Source: Ruminococcaceae bacterium UBA794
GTDB lineage: Bacteria; Bacillota; Clostridia; Oscillospirales; Ruminococcaceae
Direction of reading: 5' to 3'
Assembly (NCBI GenBank): GCA_002304735.1
Contig: DBIU01000052.1
Coordinates: 4,161-15,601 of the forward strand
DNA length: 11,441 nt
Part shown: positions 1 through 5,556 of the stretch, in pieces
Layout: every line of letters begins with the position of its first letter
How positions within the stretch are numbered: position 1 is the first letter of the stretch
Position numbers and translations under genes: made by a program
Notes under the pieces: generated by a model
The model's database searches: none
What the model saw: the letters and a program-made list of their open reading frames with translations, nothing else
Told to the model about the DNA's origin: nothing

Positions 1-425
1 TTCTTGCAAGCCTCGATTATGGCGTAGCCGTATCCCGCGGTGTAGCTTCTCGAATCGACGTTATAGATTTTGAGGTCGGGAAGCTCCTCTTTAATGCTCT
101 CGGCGGCGAGAACCGACTGCGCGTAAGTCTGCGAACCCGCGGCGTTTATTACGTCAACGATAATTTCACGCGCGCCCTCGTCGTACAGCTTGCGGTATTC
201 CTCCTCAAACTGAATTTGCGTAATCTGCGAGTGCTTCGGAATTTCCTCGTTGTCGCGAAGTATTTTATAGAACTCGTCCTCGGTGAAATCCTTGCGGTCG
301 ACATAGCTTTTCCCGTTAACAAAAACGTTAAACGGCATAATAACAAGGTATTTTTCCCATTCCTTTTCAAGCTCGCGCGAAATATCGCTTCCGCTGTCCG
401 TGATAATTCTAACTTTTTCGTTCAT
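1..425 (-). CDS. DegV family protein (fatty-acid-binding), 3' end cut by window
   Basis: About 141 N-terminal codons of a DegV-family protein are present; the C-terminal half lies beyond base 1. DegV proteins are cytosolic and bind a single fatty acid; in Firmicutes some (FakB) present it to a fatty acid kinase. Seen: the protein opens MNEKVRIITDSGSDIS, which matches the family's N-terminal I-x-TDS motif whose Ser/Thr contacts the lipid carboxylate. The stretch NAAGSQTYAQSVLAAE (about residues 95-110) corresponds to the family's SGTYQSA-type loop, followed by an IYNVDSRSYTAGYG strand-loop like the VIDS motif. The ATG at 423-425 is preceded by AAAGGA (436-441, minus strand) at 10 nt. It lies 28 nt downstream of trmL and is probably co-transcribed with it. 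Family assignment is confident; the actual ligand cannot be told. Confidence 0.85.
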   Translation of the reverse strand, partial: MNEKVRIITDSGSDISRELEKEWEKYLVIMPFNVFVNGKSYVDRKDFTEDEFYKILRDNEEIPKHSQITQIQFEEEYRKLYDEGAREIIVDVINAAGSQTYAQSVLAAESIKEELPDLKIYNVDSRSYTAGYGYAIIEACK

Positions 426-453
426 AAATGGTTTTTCCTTTCGGTTTATGTAT

Positions 454-957
454 TCAGTCCGCGTCGGACCAATCAAACTTTGTTAGGCTGCCGTTATTTT
501 GAAGCTCGGGAAAATCCCACTGCCTCAAAATCTCGTATGCCGCTATCGCCACGCTGTTCGATAAATTCAAGCTTCGCAGCGTCGGCATCATCGGTATTCT
601 CACGCAGGAATTTTTGTTGTTGAACAGAAGCTCTTCGGGCAGTCCCGCGTCCTCGCGCCCGAATACTATAAAGCAGTTGTCCGGATAATTCACGTCCGTA
701 TAGCGCGTTTGAGCTTTTGTTGTGAAAAAAAAGCAATCGCCTTTGGTTTTCGCAAAAAAATCGTCGAAACCGTCATAATATGTGATATCCAGAAAATGCC
801 AGTAATCAAGCCCCGCCCGCTTAAGCTGCTTGTCTGTCGGCTCGAACCCCATCGGCTTTATAATGTGCAGCGCGGCGCCCGTAACGGCGCAGGTTCGCGC
901 GATATTTCCCGTGTTCTGCGGTATTTGCGGCTCTGCGAGAACGATATTCAGCTTCAT
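454..957 (-). CDS. trmL: tRNA (cytidine/uridine-34-2'-O)-methyltransferase TrmL
   Basis: A 167-residue SPOUT-family (SpoU/YibK) methyltransferase. TrmL uses S-adenosylmethionine to methylate the 2'-OH of wobble base 34 in certain leucine tRNAs. Seen: NTGNIAR at residues 15-21 (motif 1), RAGLDYW at 47-53, FGREDAGLP at 99-107 (motif 2), and IPMMPTLRSLNLSNSVAIAA from about 121 (motif 3), which forms the trefoil-knot SAM pocket. All key motifs are intact and the length is typical of the minimal single-domain YibK type. The ATG is supported by GGAGGT at 966-971 (minus strand, 8 nt upstream). Its 5' UTR of about 70 nt starts from the promoter at 1037-1065 and contains a small hairpin (CGGAC 979-983 with GTCCG 993-997). 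It is the first gene of a leftward operon with the DegV gene. Confidence 0.95.
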   Translation of the reverse strand: MKLNIVLAEPQIPQNTGNIARTCAVTGAALHIIKPMGFEPTDKQLKRAGLDYWHFLDITYYDGFDDFFAKTKGDCFFFTTKAQTRYTDVNYPDNCFIVFGREDAGLPEELLFNNKNSCVRIPMMPTLRSLNLSNSVAIAAYEILRQWDFPELQNNGSLTKFDWSDAD

Positions 958-1036
958 TTTATCCGACCTCCGTTTTCACGGACTTTACAAACGTCCGCAA
1001 AGCGTTGTTTTTGCTTTTATGCAACAGTACATTAAT

Positions 1037-1065
1037 ATTATAACATATACTCTCGTTTTTTTCAA
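1037..1065 (-). promoter_or_regulatory. Sigma-A promoter for trmL-degV operon
   Basis: On the minus strand the sequence reads TTGAAA (1060-1065), a 17-nt spacer, then a perfect TATAAT (1037-1042) preceded by TGT, an extended -10. Transcription would start near 1030, leaving a leader of about 70 nt before trmL. It is back-to-back with the rightward promoter at 1079-1107, with 13 bp between the two -35 boxes. Confidence 0.8.
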
Positions 1066-1078
1066 TAGGATATTTGTA

Positions 1079-1107
1079 TTGACAAACGAAAAAATATGTG
1101 ATAAAAT
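1079..1107 (+). promoter_or_regulatory. Sigma-A promoter for the RACo-like gene
   Basis: A consensus -35 TTGACA (1079-1084), a 17-nt spacer, then TAAAAT (1102-1107) with an extended-10 TGA immediately upstream (1099-1101). Transcription would start near 1114, about 44 nt before the ATG at 1158. It is divergent from the trmL promoter in the same AT-rich island. Confidence 0.8.
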
Positions 1108-1157
1108 TTTAATATGTATGGCAAACAGGGTATTAATGACGAACGGAGAGCGAAAAA

Positions 1158-2225
1158 ATGCTTGCAAAACCAACGGCGCTTCACCAAAGAATGAGAACGG
1201 AACGCAGCGCGGAAATTGCCGCGGCGTGCGATATAACGCGAAATTCCGTTACAATTGAGTATTTTGACCTTGCGATGAACAGGGTATTCGCGCGCAGCGT
1301 GATTTTCGGAGTTGAGGTTAACGCAAAAATCGCGCTTGAGCTGCTTCCGAAGCTGATTGTAACGGGACTTCGCGAGCATAATATCCCCGCTTCCGCCGTA
1401 AAATCGGTCGGAATTGCCGCGGAAACGCATACCGCTGAGTATCTCTCGGAGGCTATTTCGCCCGCCGAGCTTTACCTCAGCCCGGATATTATGATATATT
1501 ATCCGCCGTTTATCTCCGTGGGAGTGAGCGGGCGCTTCACGGCTTCGCTTATGACGATATCCGAGGAGAATTTCACGGCTGCCGATTTCGGGAACGCGCT
1601 CTGCGCCGCCGAAAAGAACGGCGAAACGCTTCGCTGCGCGGCTTTTCCGCTCGCGGGAGCGTTTGACGGAAGCGGTCTTGAAAGCGGTATGCCCGCGGAA
1701 AGCGGGGCAATCGAAACCGTTCGGCGCGATGGAAAAACGCTCGTTTACGAGGTAATCGACGACGCGGACTGTATCGGAATTTGCCCGTGCGGGGCGGCAA
1801 TGGCGGCTTCGGTTATGCTGAACGAGGGAATTATCGACGCGGACGGAATTATGTACGACCGAGATTTGTTCTTTATCGGCGAGGATTATTTCATTTCGCA
1901 GAGCGACGTTCGCTCAATTCAGTCCGACAAGGCGAGAACAGCCGCCGCGCTTTCGCTTTTCGGCGCGGAAAGCGGGATTTATCTCTCGGGAGAGCCGTTT
2001 TCTTCCGCGGACGGACTGAAGGCGCTGATTTCGCTCGGAGCGCTTCCGCAGAGCTTTTCGCGGGCGGCTTTCGCGAGAAATTCGGTTCTGCGCGGTATTG
2101 AAAATTGCCTTAAAAGCTCCGAAACGCGCGAAAACGCCGAGCTTCTCGCAAAAAATGCCGTTGATATCACGGAAAAGCTTCTCGCGGATTATGATGAACG
2201 GTATATTAATAATATCAATTTCTGA
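1158..2225 (+). CDS. RACo-like ASKHA-domain protein (DUF4445-type), degenerate, no ferredoxin domain
   Basis: A 355-residue protein that I align by eye with the middle and C-terminal (ASKHA ATPase) parts of RACo, the reductive activator of corrinoid proteins. Seen: DITRN (25-29) where RACo proteins have the DIGTT phosphate loop; DFGNALC (143-149) in place of DIGTNGE; FPLAGAFDGSGLESGMPAESGAI (163-185; segment AGAFDGSGLESG is closest) matching AGPAFEGAHIECG; GICPCG (207-212) in place of GICGSG; SQSDVRSIQSDKA (247-259) matching TQxDIRxLQxAKA; and SLGALPQ (292-298) matching IGLLP. The N-terminal 2Fe-2S domain is absent. The eroded phosphate-binding loops suggest weak or lost ATPase activity. GGAGAG (1145-1150) lies 7 nt before the ATG. 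It has its own strong promoter and is monocistronic. No corrinoid protein or methyltransferase gene lies nearby, so function is unknown. Confidence 0.7.
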   Translation: MLAKPTALHQRMRTERSAEIAAACDITRNSVTIEYFDLAMNRVFARSVIFGVEVNAKIALELLPKLIVTGLREHNIPASAVKSVGIAAETHTAEYLSEAISPAELYLSPDIMIYYPPFISVGVSGRFTASLMTISEENFTAADFGNALCAAEKNGETLRCAAFPLAGAFDGSGLESGMPAESGAIETVRRDGKTLVYEVIDDADCIGICPCGAAMAASVMLNEGIIDADGIMYDRDLFFIGEDYFISQSDVRSIQSDKARTAAALSLFGAESGIYLSGEPFSSADGLKALISLGALPQSFSRAAFARNSVLRGIENCLKSSETRENAELLAKNAVDITEKLLADYDERYINNINF

Positions 2226-2263
2226 AAAATGCTGAAAAAATTGTAATTTTTAATAAAAAGCAC

Positions 2264-2292
2264 TTGATTTTTTTAGTCAATAGTGTTATAAT
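2264..2292 (+). promoter_or_regulatory. Sigma-A promoter for rplS operon
   Basis: TTGATT (2264-2269), a 17-nt spacer, then a perfect TATAAT (2287-2292) with an extended-10 TGT (2284-2286). Transcription would begin near 2299, giving an untranslated leader of about 220 nt before rplS. It lies only about 40 bp after the stop of the upstream gene. No clear intrinsic terminator separates them: the AT-only inverted repeat near 2238-2252 is weak. Confidence 0.85.
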
Positions 2293-2298
2293 AATAAG

Positions 2299-2519
2299 GC
2301 ATTTAGTATCCGCCGGTATAACTATGCCCAAATATGGGTATTAACGTTTCGCGATAAAACGCGGAATGGACGCGTTAGACGGTGTGTGTTAATGCTGCGG
2401 AGCAACGCTCCCGTAACATTAAAAACGGATAGTCCGCTGTTAAAAGAGGAATCGACCTCTTGCATTCGCCCGGAATCACCGGTTTCAAGAATATCCGAAA
2501 ATCTTAGGAGGAAAAGAAA
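2299..2519 (+). ncRNA. Structured 5' leader of rplS mRNA (putative ribosomal-protein leader)
   Basis: The 220-nt stretch between promoter and rplS has no convincing gene but holds a series of possible hairpins. These are: 2324-2330 with 2335-2341 (7 bp, one G-U, AATA loop); 2345-2349 with 2357-2361, or alternatively 2358-2363 with 2371-2376 (AACGCG/CGCGTT); 2389-2394 with 2417-2422 (TTAATG/CATTAA) enclosing GGAGC 2399-2403 with GCTCC 2407-2411; 2426-2429 with 2433-2436; and 2444-2449 with 2456-2461 (AAGAGG/CCTCTT). The AGGAGG ribosome site (2506-2511) follows in a less structured tail. Ribosomal-protein leaders that let free protein repress its own mRNA are known, including for L19 in Firmicutes. 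I cannot tell whether this matches that family. The start near 2299 is inferred from the promoter. Confidence 0.6.
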
Positions 2520-2861
2520 ATGGACGCACTTAAAATCATTGAGCAGAGCAGTATGAAGGAAGAAGCACCCGCAATCGAAATCGGCGATTTCGTAAAGGTG
2601 TATGTACGCATCAAGGAAGGCGACAAGAGCCGTATCCAGATGTTCGAGGGTACCGTTATCGCAAAGAAGCACGGCGGCATCAACGAAACTTTCACCGTTA
2701 GACGCGTGGCTCACGGCTGCGGCGTTGAGAGAGTATTCCCCGTACATTCTCCGTCTGTTGACCGCGTTGAGGTTGTTAGAAACGGTAAGGTTCGCAGGGC
2801 GAAGCTTTACTATCTCCGCGACAGAGTCGGCAAGGCTGCTAAGATTAAGTCCAAGGTTTAA
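2520..2861 (+). CDS. rplS: 50S ribosomal protein L19
   Basis: A 113-residue L19, a component of the large ribosomal subunit at the 30S-50S interface near bridge B8. Seen: the IGDFVKVYVRIKEGDKSRIQ segment (about 21-40), then FEGTVIAKKHGGINETFTVR (about 42-61), the family hallmark, then FPVHSP (about 76-81) and the basic RRAKLYYLRDRVGKAAKIK end. Length and motifs are complete. The start is fixed by AGGAGG at 2506-2511, 8 nt upstream. In many Firmicutes rplS follows rimM and trmD; here those genes are absent and rplS has its own promoter and long structured leader. It heads the lepB-rbgA-rnhB-yraN group, consistent with growth-linked expression. Confidence 0.98.
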   Translation: MDALKIIEQSSMKEEAPAIEIGDFVKVYVRIKEGDKSRIQMFEGTVIAKKHGGINETFTVRRVAHGCGVERVFPVHSPSVDRVEVVRNGKVRRAKLYYLRDRVGKAAKIKSKV

Positions 2862-2886
2862 TTCAGCCCCAAGGTTAAAATGCGCC

Positions 2887-2909
2887 AAAGCGGCTTTTTA
2901 TGCCGCTTT
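2887..2909 (+). terminator. Hairpin between rplS and lepB, possible partial terminator
   Basis: AAAGCGGC (2887-2894) pairs perfectly with GCCGCTTT (2902-2909) around a 7-nt loop TTTTTAT. The run after the stem is ACACGCGTTTTAG, a poor U-tract. It is therefore more likely a leaky attenuator or mRNA 3'-end stabiliser, keeping L19 made in excess over lepB and later genes, than a full stop. No separate lepB promoter is evident. Confidence 0.45.
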
Positions 2910-2957
2910 ACACGCGTTTTAGAGTAGTTTTGGCAAATGCGACAAAGTGAGTGTGCT

Positions 2958-3641
2958 ATGAGCGATTTTGACGAGGAAATTGAAAAGATTGACGAAAACG
3001 CGGCTTCCGAAACGGAAAGCGGCGCTGTCGGCGAAGGTGAAAACGGCTCTGCGAATAACGATAATAACGGCGGGGAAGAGAAGCCTCGGCCGTTTTACGA
3101 CGCGCTCGGCTGGGTGAACAACGTTATTGCGGCGGTTGCGGTTATGCTTGTTCTCAATCTGTTTGTTTTCCGAATTATCACCGTTGACGGCACTTCAATG
3201 TGCGATACCCTTCAAGACGGCGACAGGGTATTTTCGACGAATTTATTCTATGAGCCTGCTTTCGGAGATATCGTTGTGCTTCAAGCCGATAAGCTTGTTA
3301 ACAACGCAACGAAAATGTACGGAGAGGTTATCATTAAGCGCGTAATCGGGGTTGCGGGCGATACCGTTCGCGTTGATTTCGACAAGGGCGAGGTTTACCG
3401 AAACGGCGAGCTTTTGCAGGAGGATTACATCAAAACGCTTACGACAAGGCGGTATTTAGGCTGGATGAACAGCGGCGAGGACTATGTTGTTCCGGAGAAC
3501 TGCGTGTTCGTTATGGGCGACAACAGGAACGTTTCCCACGACAGCCGTGACCTCGCGCTTGTCGGGTTTATCAATAAAAATCTTATTTTGGGCAAGGCGT
3601 TTGTGCGCGTTTTGCCGATTTCTCAATTCAAATGGCTGTGA
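2958..3641 (+). CDS. lepB: Type I signal peptidase (leader peptidase)
   Basis: A membrane serine protease that cuts signal peptides from exported proteins. From the ATG at 2958 it is 227 residues. A very acidic, low-complexity cytosolic tail of about 48 residues is followed by one membrane segment (about 50-73) and an extracellular catalytic domain. Seen: GTSMCDTL with catalytic Ser80; IIKRVIGVAGD with the general-base Lys127; MGDNRNVSHDSRD at about 186-198. A single N-terminal membrane span is the Gram-positive SipS-like layout. An in-frame ATG at 2937 would add seven residues but has no ribosome site; the 2958 start has an imperfect AAGTGAG (2945-2951 area), so 2958 is preferred but not certain. 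Its 3' end overlaps rbgA by 10 nt. Confidence 0.95.
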   Translation: MSDFDEEIEKIDENAASETESGAVGEGENGSANNDNNGGEEKPRPFYDALGWVNNVIAAVAVMLVLNLFVFRIITVDGTSMCDTLQDGDRVFSTNLFYEPAFGDIVVLQADKLVNNATKMYGEVIIKRVIGVAGDTVRVDFDKGEVYRNGELLQEDYIKTLTTRRYLGWMNSGEDYVVPENCVFVMGDNRNVSHDSRDLALVGFINKNLILGKAFVRVLPISQFKWL

Positions 3642-4501
3642 ATAATCAAATTGACGCAGGGAATATTCAGTGGTTTCCCGGGCATATGACCAAAACAAGG
3701 CGGCTTATCGAGGCTGACTTGAAGATGGTTGACGCGGTTGTCGAGGTGACGGACGCGAGGATTCCCGAGAGCAGCAGAAATCCCATTATCGACGAGCTTT
3801 GCGGAAAAAAGCCGCGCATTATGATAATGAACAAGTGCGACGCCGCCGATGAAAAGGCGACTGACGCATGGAAGCGCTTCTATGAGAAGCAGGGAATGTG
3901 CGTTATCGCGTGCGAGTGCAGGAGCGGTAAGGGTGTGAATAGGTTTCTGCCCGCCGTGAAAAAGCTTCTTCGGGAGCTTACCGAGCGCAGAAAAGCCCGC
4001 GGTATGATTGGGAAGGCTATGAGGCTTATGGTCGTGGGTATTCCGAACGTCGGAAAATCCTCGTTTATCAACAGAATGGCAAATTCCCGCAAAACAAAGG
4101 TCGGCGACAGACCGGGAGTTACCCGCGGAAAACAGTGGGTGACTATCGACAAGGACGTTGAACTTCTCGATATGCCGGGTATTTTGTGGCCGAAATTCGA
4201 GGATAAGGACGTGGCGCAGCGGCTCGCTTTCACGGGCGCGGTCAAGGACGAGGTTATGGATTCCGAGGCGCTTGCAAGGGCGCTCGGCGCGGTTCTTATG
4301 CGGGATTATCCCGAACTTATGAGGGCGCGCTACGGGATTAGCGGCGAGGGCGACGTGCTTGTTGAGATTGCAAACGCGAGAAAGATGCTCGTTTCGGGCG
4401 GCGAACCCGACACCGAACGCGCTGCGGCGGCTTTGCTTGACGAATTTCGCGGCGGGAAAATCGGGAGGATTACGCTCGATAAGCCGCCTGTTTCGGAGTG
4501 A
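3632..4501 (+). CDS. rbgA: Ribosome biogenesis GTPase RbgA (YlqF)
   Basis: A 289-residue circularly permuted GTPase needed for late 50S subunit assembly in Bacillus and relatives. Seen in permuted order: the N-terminal IQWFPGHM (12-19); G4 NKCD (67-70); then G1/P-loop GIPNVGKS (136-143); the G2 threonine in RPGVTRG (160-166); G3 as DMPG (180-183). The C-terminal region (about 200-289) is the helical RNA-binding part. The length is typical. The ATG lies 10 nt inside lepB and has no recognisable ribosome site, so translation probably depends on ribosomes finishing lepB; a GTG at 3638 is a possible alternative. Its stop nearly abuts rnhB. Confidence 0.96.
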   Translation: MAVNNQIDAGNIQWFPGHMTKTRRLIEADLKMVDAVVEVTDARIPESSRNPIIDELCGKKPRIMIMNKCDAADEKATDAWKRFYEKQGMCVIACECRSGKGVNRFLPAVKKLLRELTERRKARGMIGKAMRLMVVGIPNVGKSSFINRMANSRKTKVGDRPGVTRGKQWVTIDKDVELLDMPGILWPKFEDKDVAQRLAFTGAVKDEVMDSEALARALGAVLMRDYPELMRARYGISGEGDVLVEIANARKMLVSGGEPDTERAAAALLDEFRGGKIGRITLDKPPVSE

Positions 4502-4506
4502 CGACT

Positions 4507-5163
4507 ATGAGTAAACATCAAAAAAGCGAGGAAACTCAGCTTGCCGAGGATTTCGGCGAGGTTTCGCTTCGCGAATTTGACAGACTTTTGCGCGTGAAGT
4601 ATGGCGCTGTCTGCGGAATTGACGAAGCGGGCAGGGGTCCGCTCGCGGGCGATGTTTACGCGGCGGCGGTTATTCTCGACCCCGAAAAGCCCATTGACGG
4701 GATTAACGACAGCAAAAAGCTTTCCGAGAAAAAACGCGAGGCGCTTTTCGGCGAGATTACCGAAAAAGCCGTTTCTTACGGCATCGGGATTGCGACTGTC
4801 GAGGAAATCGAACAGACCGATATTCTTTCGGCGGCGCTGCTTGCGATGAAGCGCGCGTACGAACAGCTTGCGGTTAACGCGGGAATTGTTCTCGTGGACG
4901 GGGACGTGCTTCCCGAAATTGACGGGCTTGTGAAAAATCTCAAGCACGGCGACGCAAGAAGCGAGGCTGTTGCGGCGGCTTCCGTTCTCGCAAAGGTTTC
5001 GCGCGACAGATATATGAAAAAGCTCGGCGAGATTTATCCCGCTTACGGCTTTGAGAAGCACGCGGGCTACGGCACGAAAGCGCATTACGCCGCGATTGAC
5101 GAGTATGGGGTTTGCCCCGCGCACAGAATGAGCTTTTTGAAAAAGCATTTTAAGAATGAATAA
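4507..5163 (+). CDS. rnhB: Ribonuclease HII
   Basis: A 218-residue RNase HII, which cuts the RNA strand of RNA-DNA hybrids and removes single ribonucleotides from DNA. Seen: the GIDEAGRGPLAGDV block (37-50) with catalytic Asp39 and Glu40; LVDGD with Asp131; ASVLAKVSRD with Asp157. Together these make the DEDD metal site. YPAYGFEKHAGYGTKAH (from about 167) is the conserved C-terminal substrate-handling segment. I chose the ATG at 4507 over the GTG at 4498: CGGAG at 4494-4498 sits 8 nt before the ATG and the GTG itself forms part of that site. It begins 5 nt after the rbgA stop, and its own 3' end overlaps the next gene by 8 nt. Confidence 0.97.
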   Translation: MSKHQKSEETQLAEDFGEVSLREFDRLLRVKYGAVCGIDEAGRGPLAGDVYAAAVILDPEKPIDGINDSKKLSEKKREALFGEITEKAVSYGIGIATVEEIEQTDILSAALLAMKRAYEQLAVNAGIVLVDGDVLPEIDGLVKNLKHGDARSEAVAAASVLAKVSRDRYMKKLGEIYPAYGFEKHAGYGTKAHYAAIDEYGVCPAHRMSFLKKHFKNE

Positions 5164-5542
5164 GACGGACAAAGGACGGCTCGGCGAGGACGCGGTTTGC
5201 GCAGAGCTTCTGCGGCGCGGTCACAAAATCATTGCGAGAAATTATCACAAGCGCGTCGGCGAAATCGACATTATCTCGTCGATTGACGGGTTTGTCGTGT
5301 TTACCGAGGTTAAGGCGCGTGAAATACGCAGTCTGGTTTCGGGGCTTGAAGCGGTGAATTTCAAAAAGCAAAAGAAAATCGTGCTTACCGCGGACGCGTG
5401 GCTTTCCGAAAATCCTACGGATTTGCAGCCGAGATACGATATCGCTGAGGTCGAATTTACGCGGGGCGAGCTTCCGAGAATTGTTAGCGTGAAAATCTAC
5501 GAGGACGCTTTTTCCGCAGATGGCATTTACACCGTAAACTGA
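5156..5542 (+). CDS. YraN family (UPF0102) nuclease-like protein
   Basis: A 128-residue member of the YraN/UPF0102 family, which has an endonuclease-like fold of the PD-(D/E)XK type and no firmly settled role; links to DNA processing have been proposed. Seen: KGRLGEDAVCAELLRRG at the N terminus with Glu11; GEIDII with Asp38; FTEVKAR with Glu51 and Lys53. These complete the expected E...D...ExK metal-site pattern, so the nuclease site looks intact. The start at 5156 overlaps rnhB by 8 nt with no strong ribosome site, implying coupling to rnhB. The rnhB-yraN pairing is common in Firmicutes and other bacteria and fits a nucleic-acid maintenance role. Confidence 0.9.
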   Translation: MNKTDKGRLGEDAVCAELLRRGHKIIARNYHKRVGEIDIISSIDGFVVFTEVKAREIRSLVSGLEAVNFKKQKKIVLTADAWLSENPTDLQPRYDIAEVEFTRGELPRIVSVKIYEDAFSADGIYTVN

Positions 5543-5556
5543 AAGGACGATTGACA

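Noticed and set aside
1158..2225. Hypothesis that this gene encodes a classical kinase, Hsp70 or FGGY-type sugar kinase
   Set aside because: It lacks the canonical DxGxT phosphate motifs of those families, and the block order fits RACo/DUF4445 better.
2233..2255. AT-only inverted repeat (AAAAATT/AATTTTT) as a terminator for the RACo-like gene
   Set aside because: Weak all-AT stem with a 2-nt loop; not a convincing intrinsic terminator.
2392..2556. A 54-codon plus-strand frame starting at ATG 2392 and running into rplS in another frame
   Set aside because: No ribosome site, odd composition, and it covers the hairpins and Shine-Dalgarno of rplS. Most likely chance readthrough of leader RNA.
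2322..2888. A 188-codon open frame on the minus strand opposite rplS and its leader
   Set aside because: It is fully antisense to a certain ribosomal protein gene and its structured leader, shows no family motifs, and has no ribosome site; it is a mirror of the L19 codon pattern.
4330..5172. A 280-codon minus-strand frame opposite rbgA and rnhB
   Set aside because: It is antisense to two well-supported enzymes, with no recognisable domain; long antisense frames are common where codons favour G/C at third positions.
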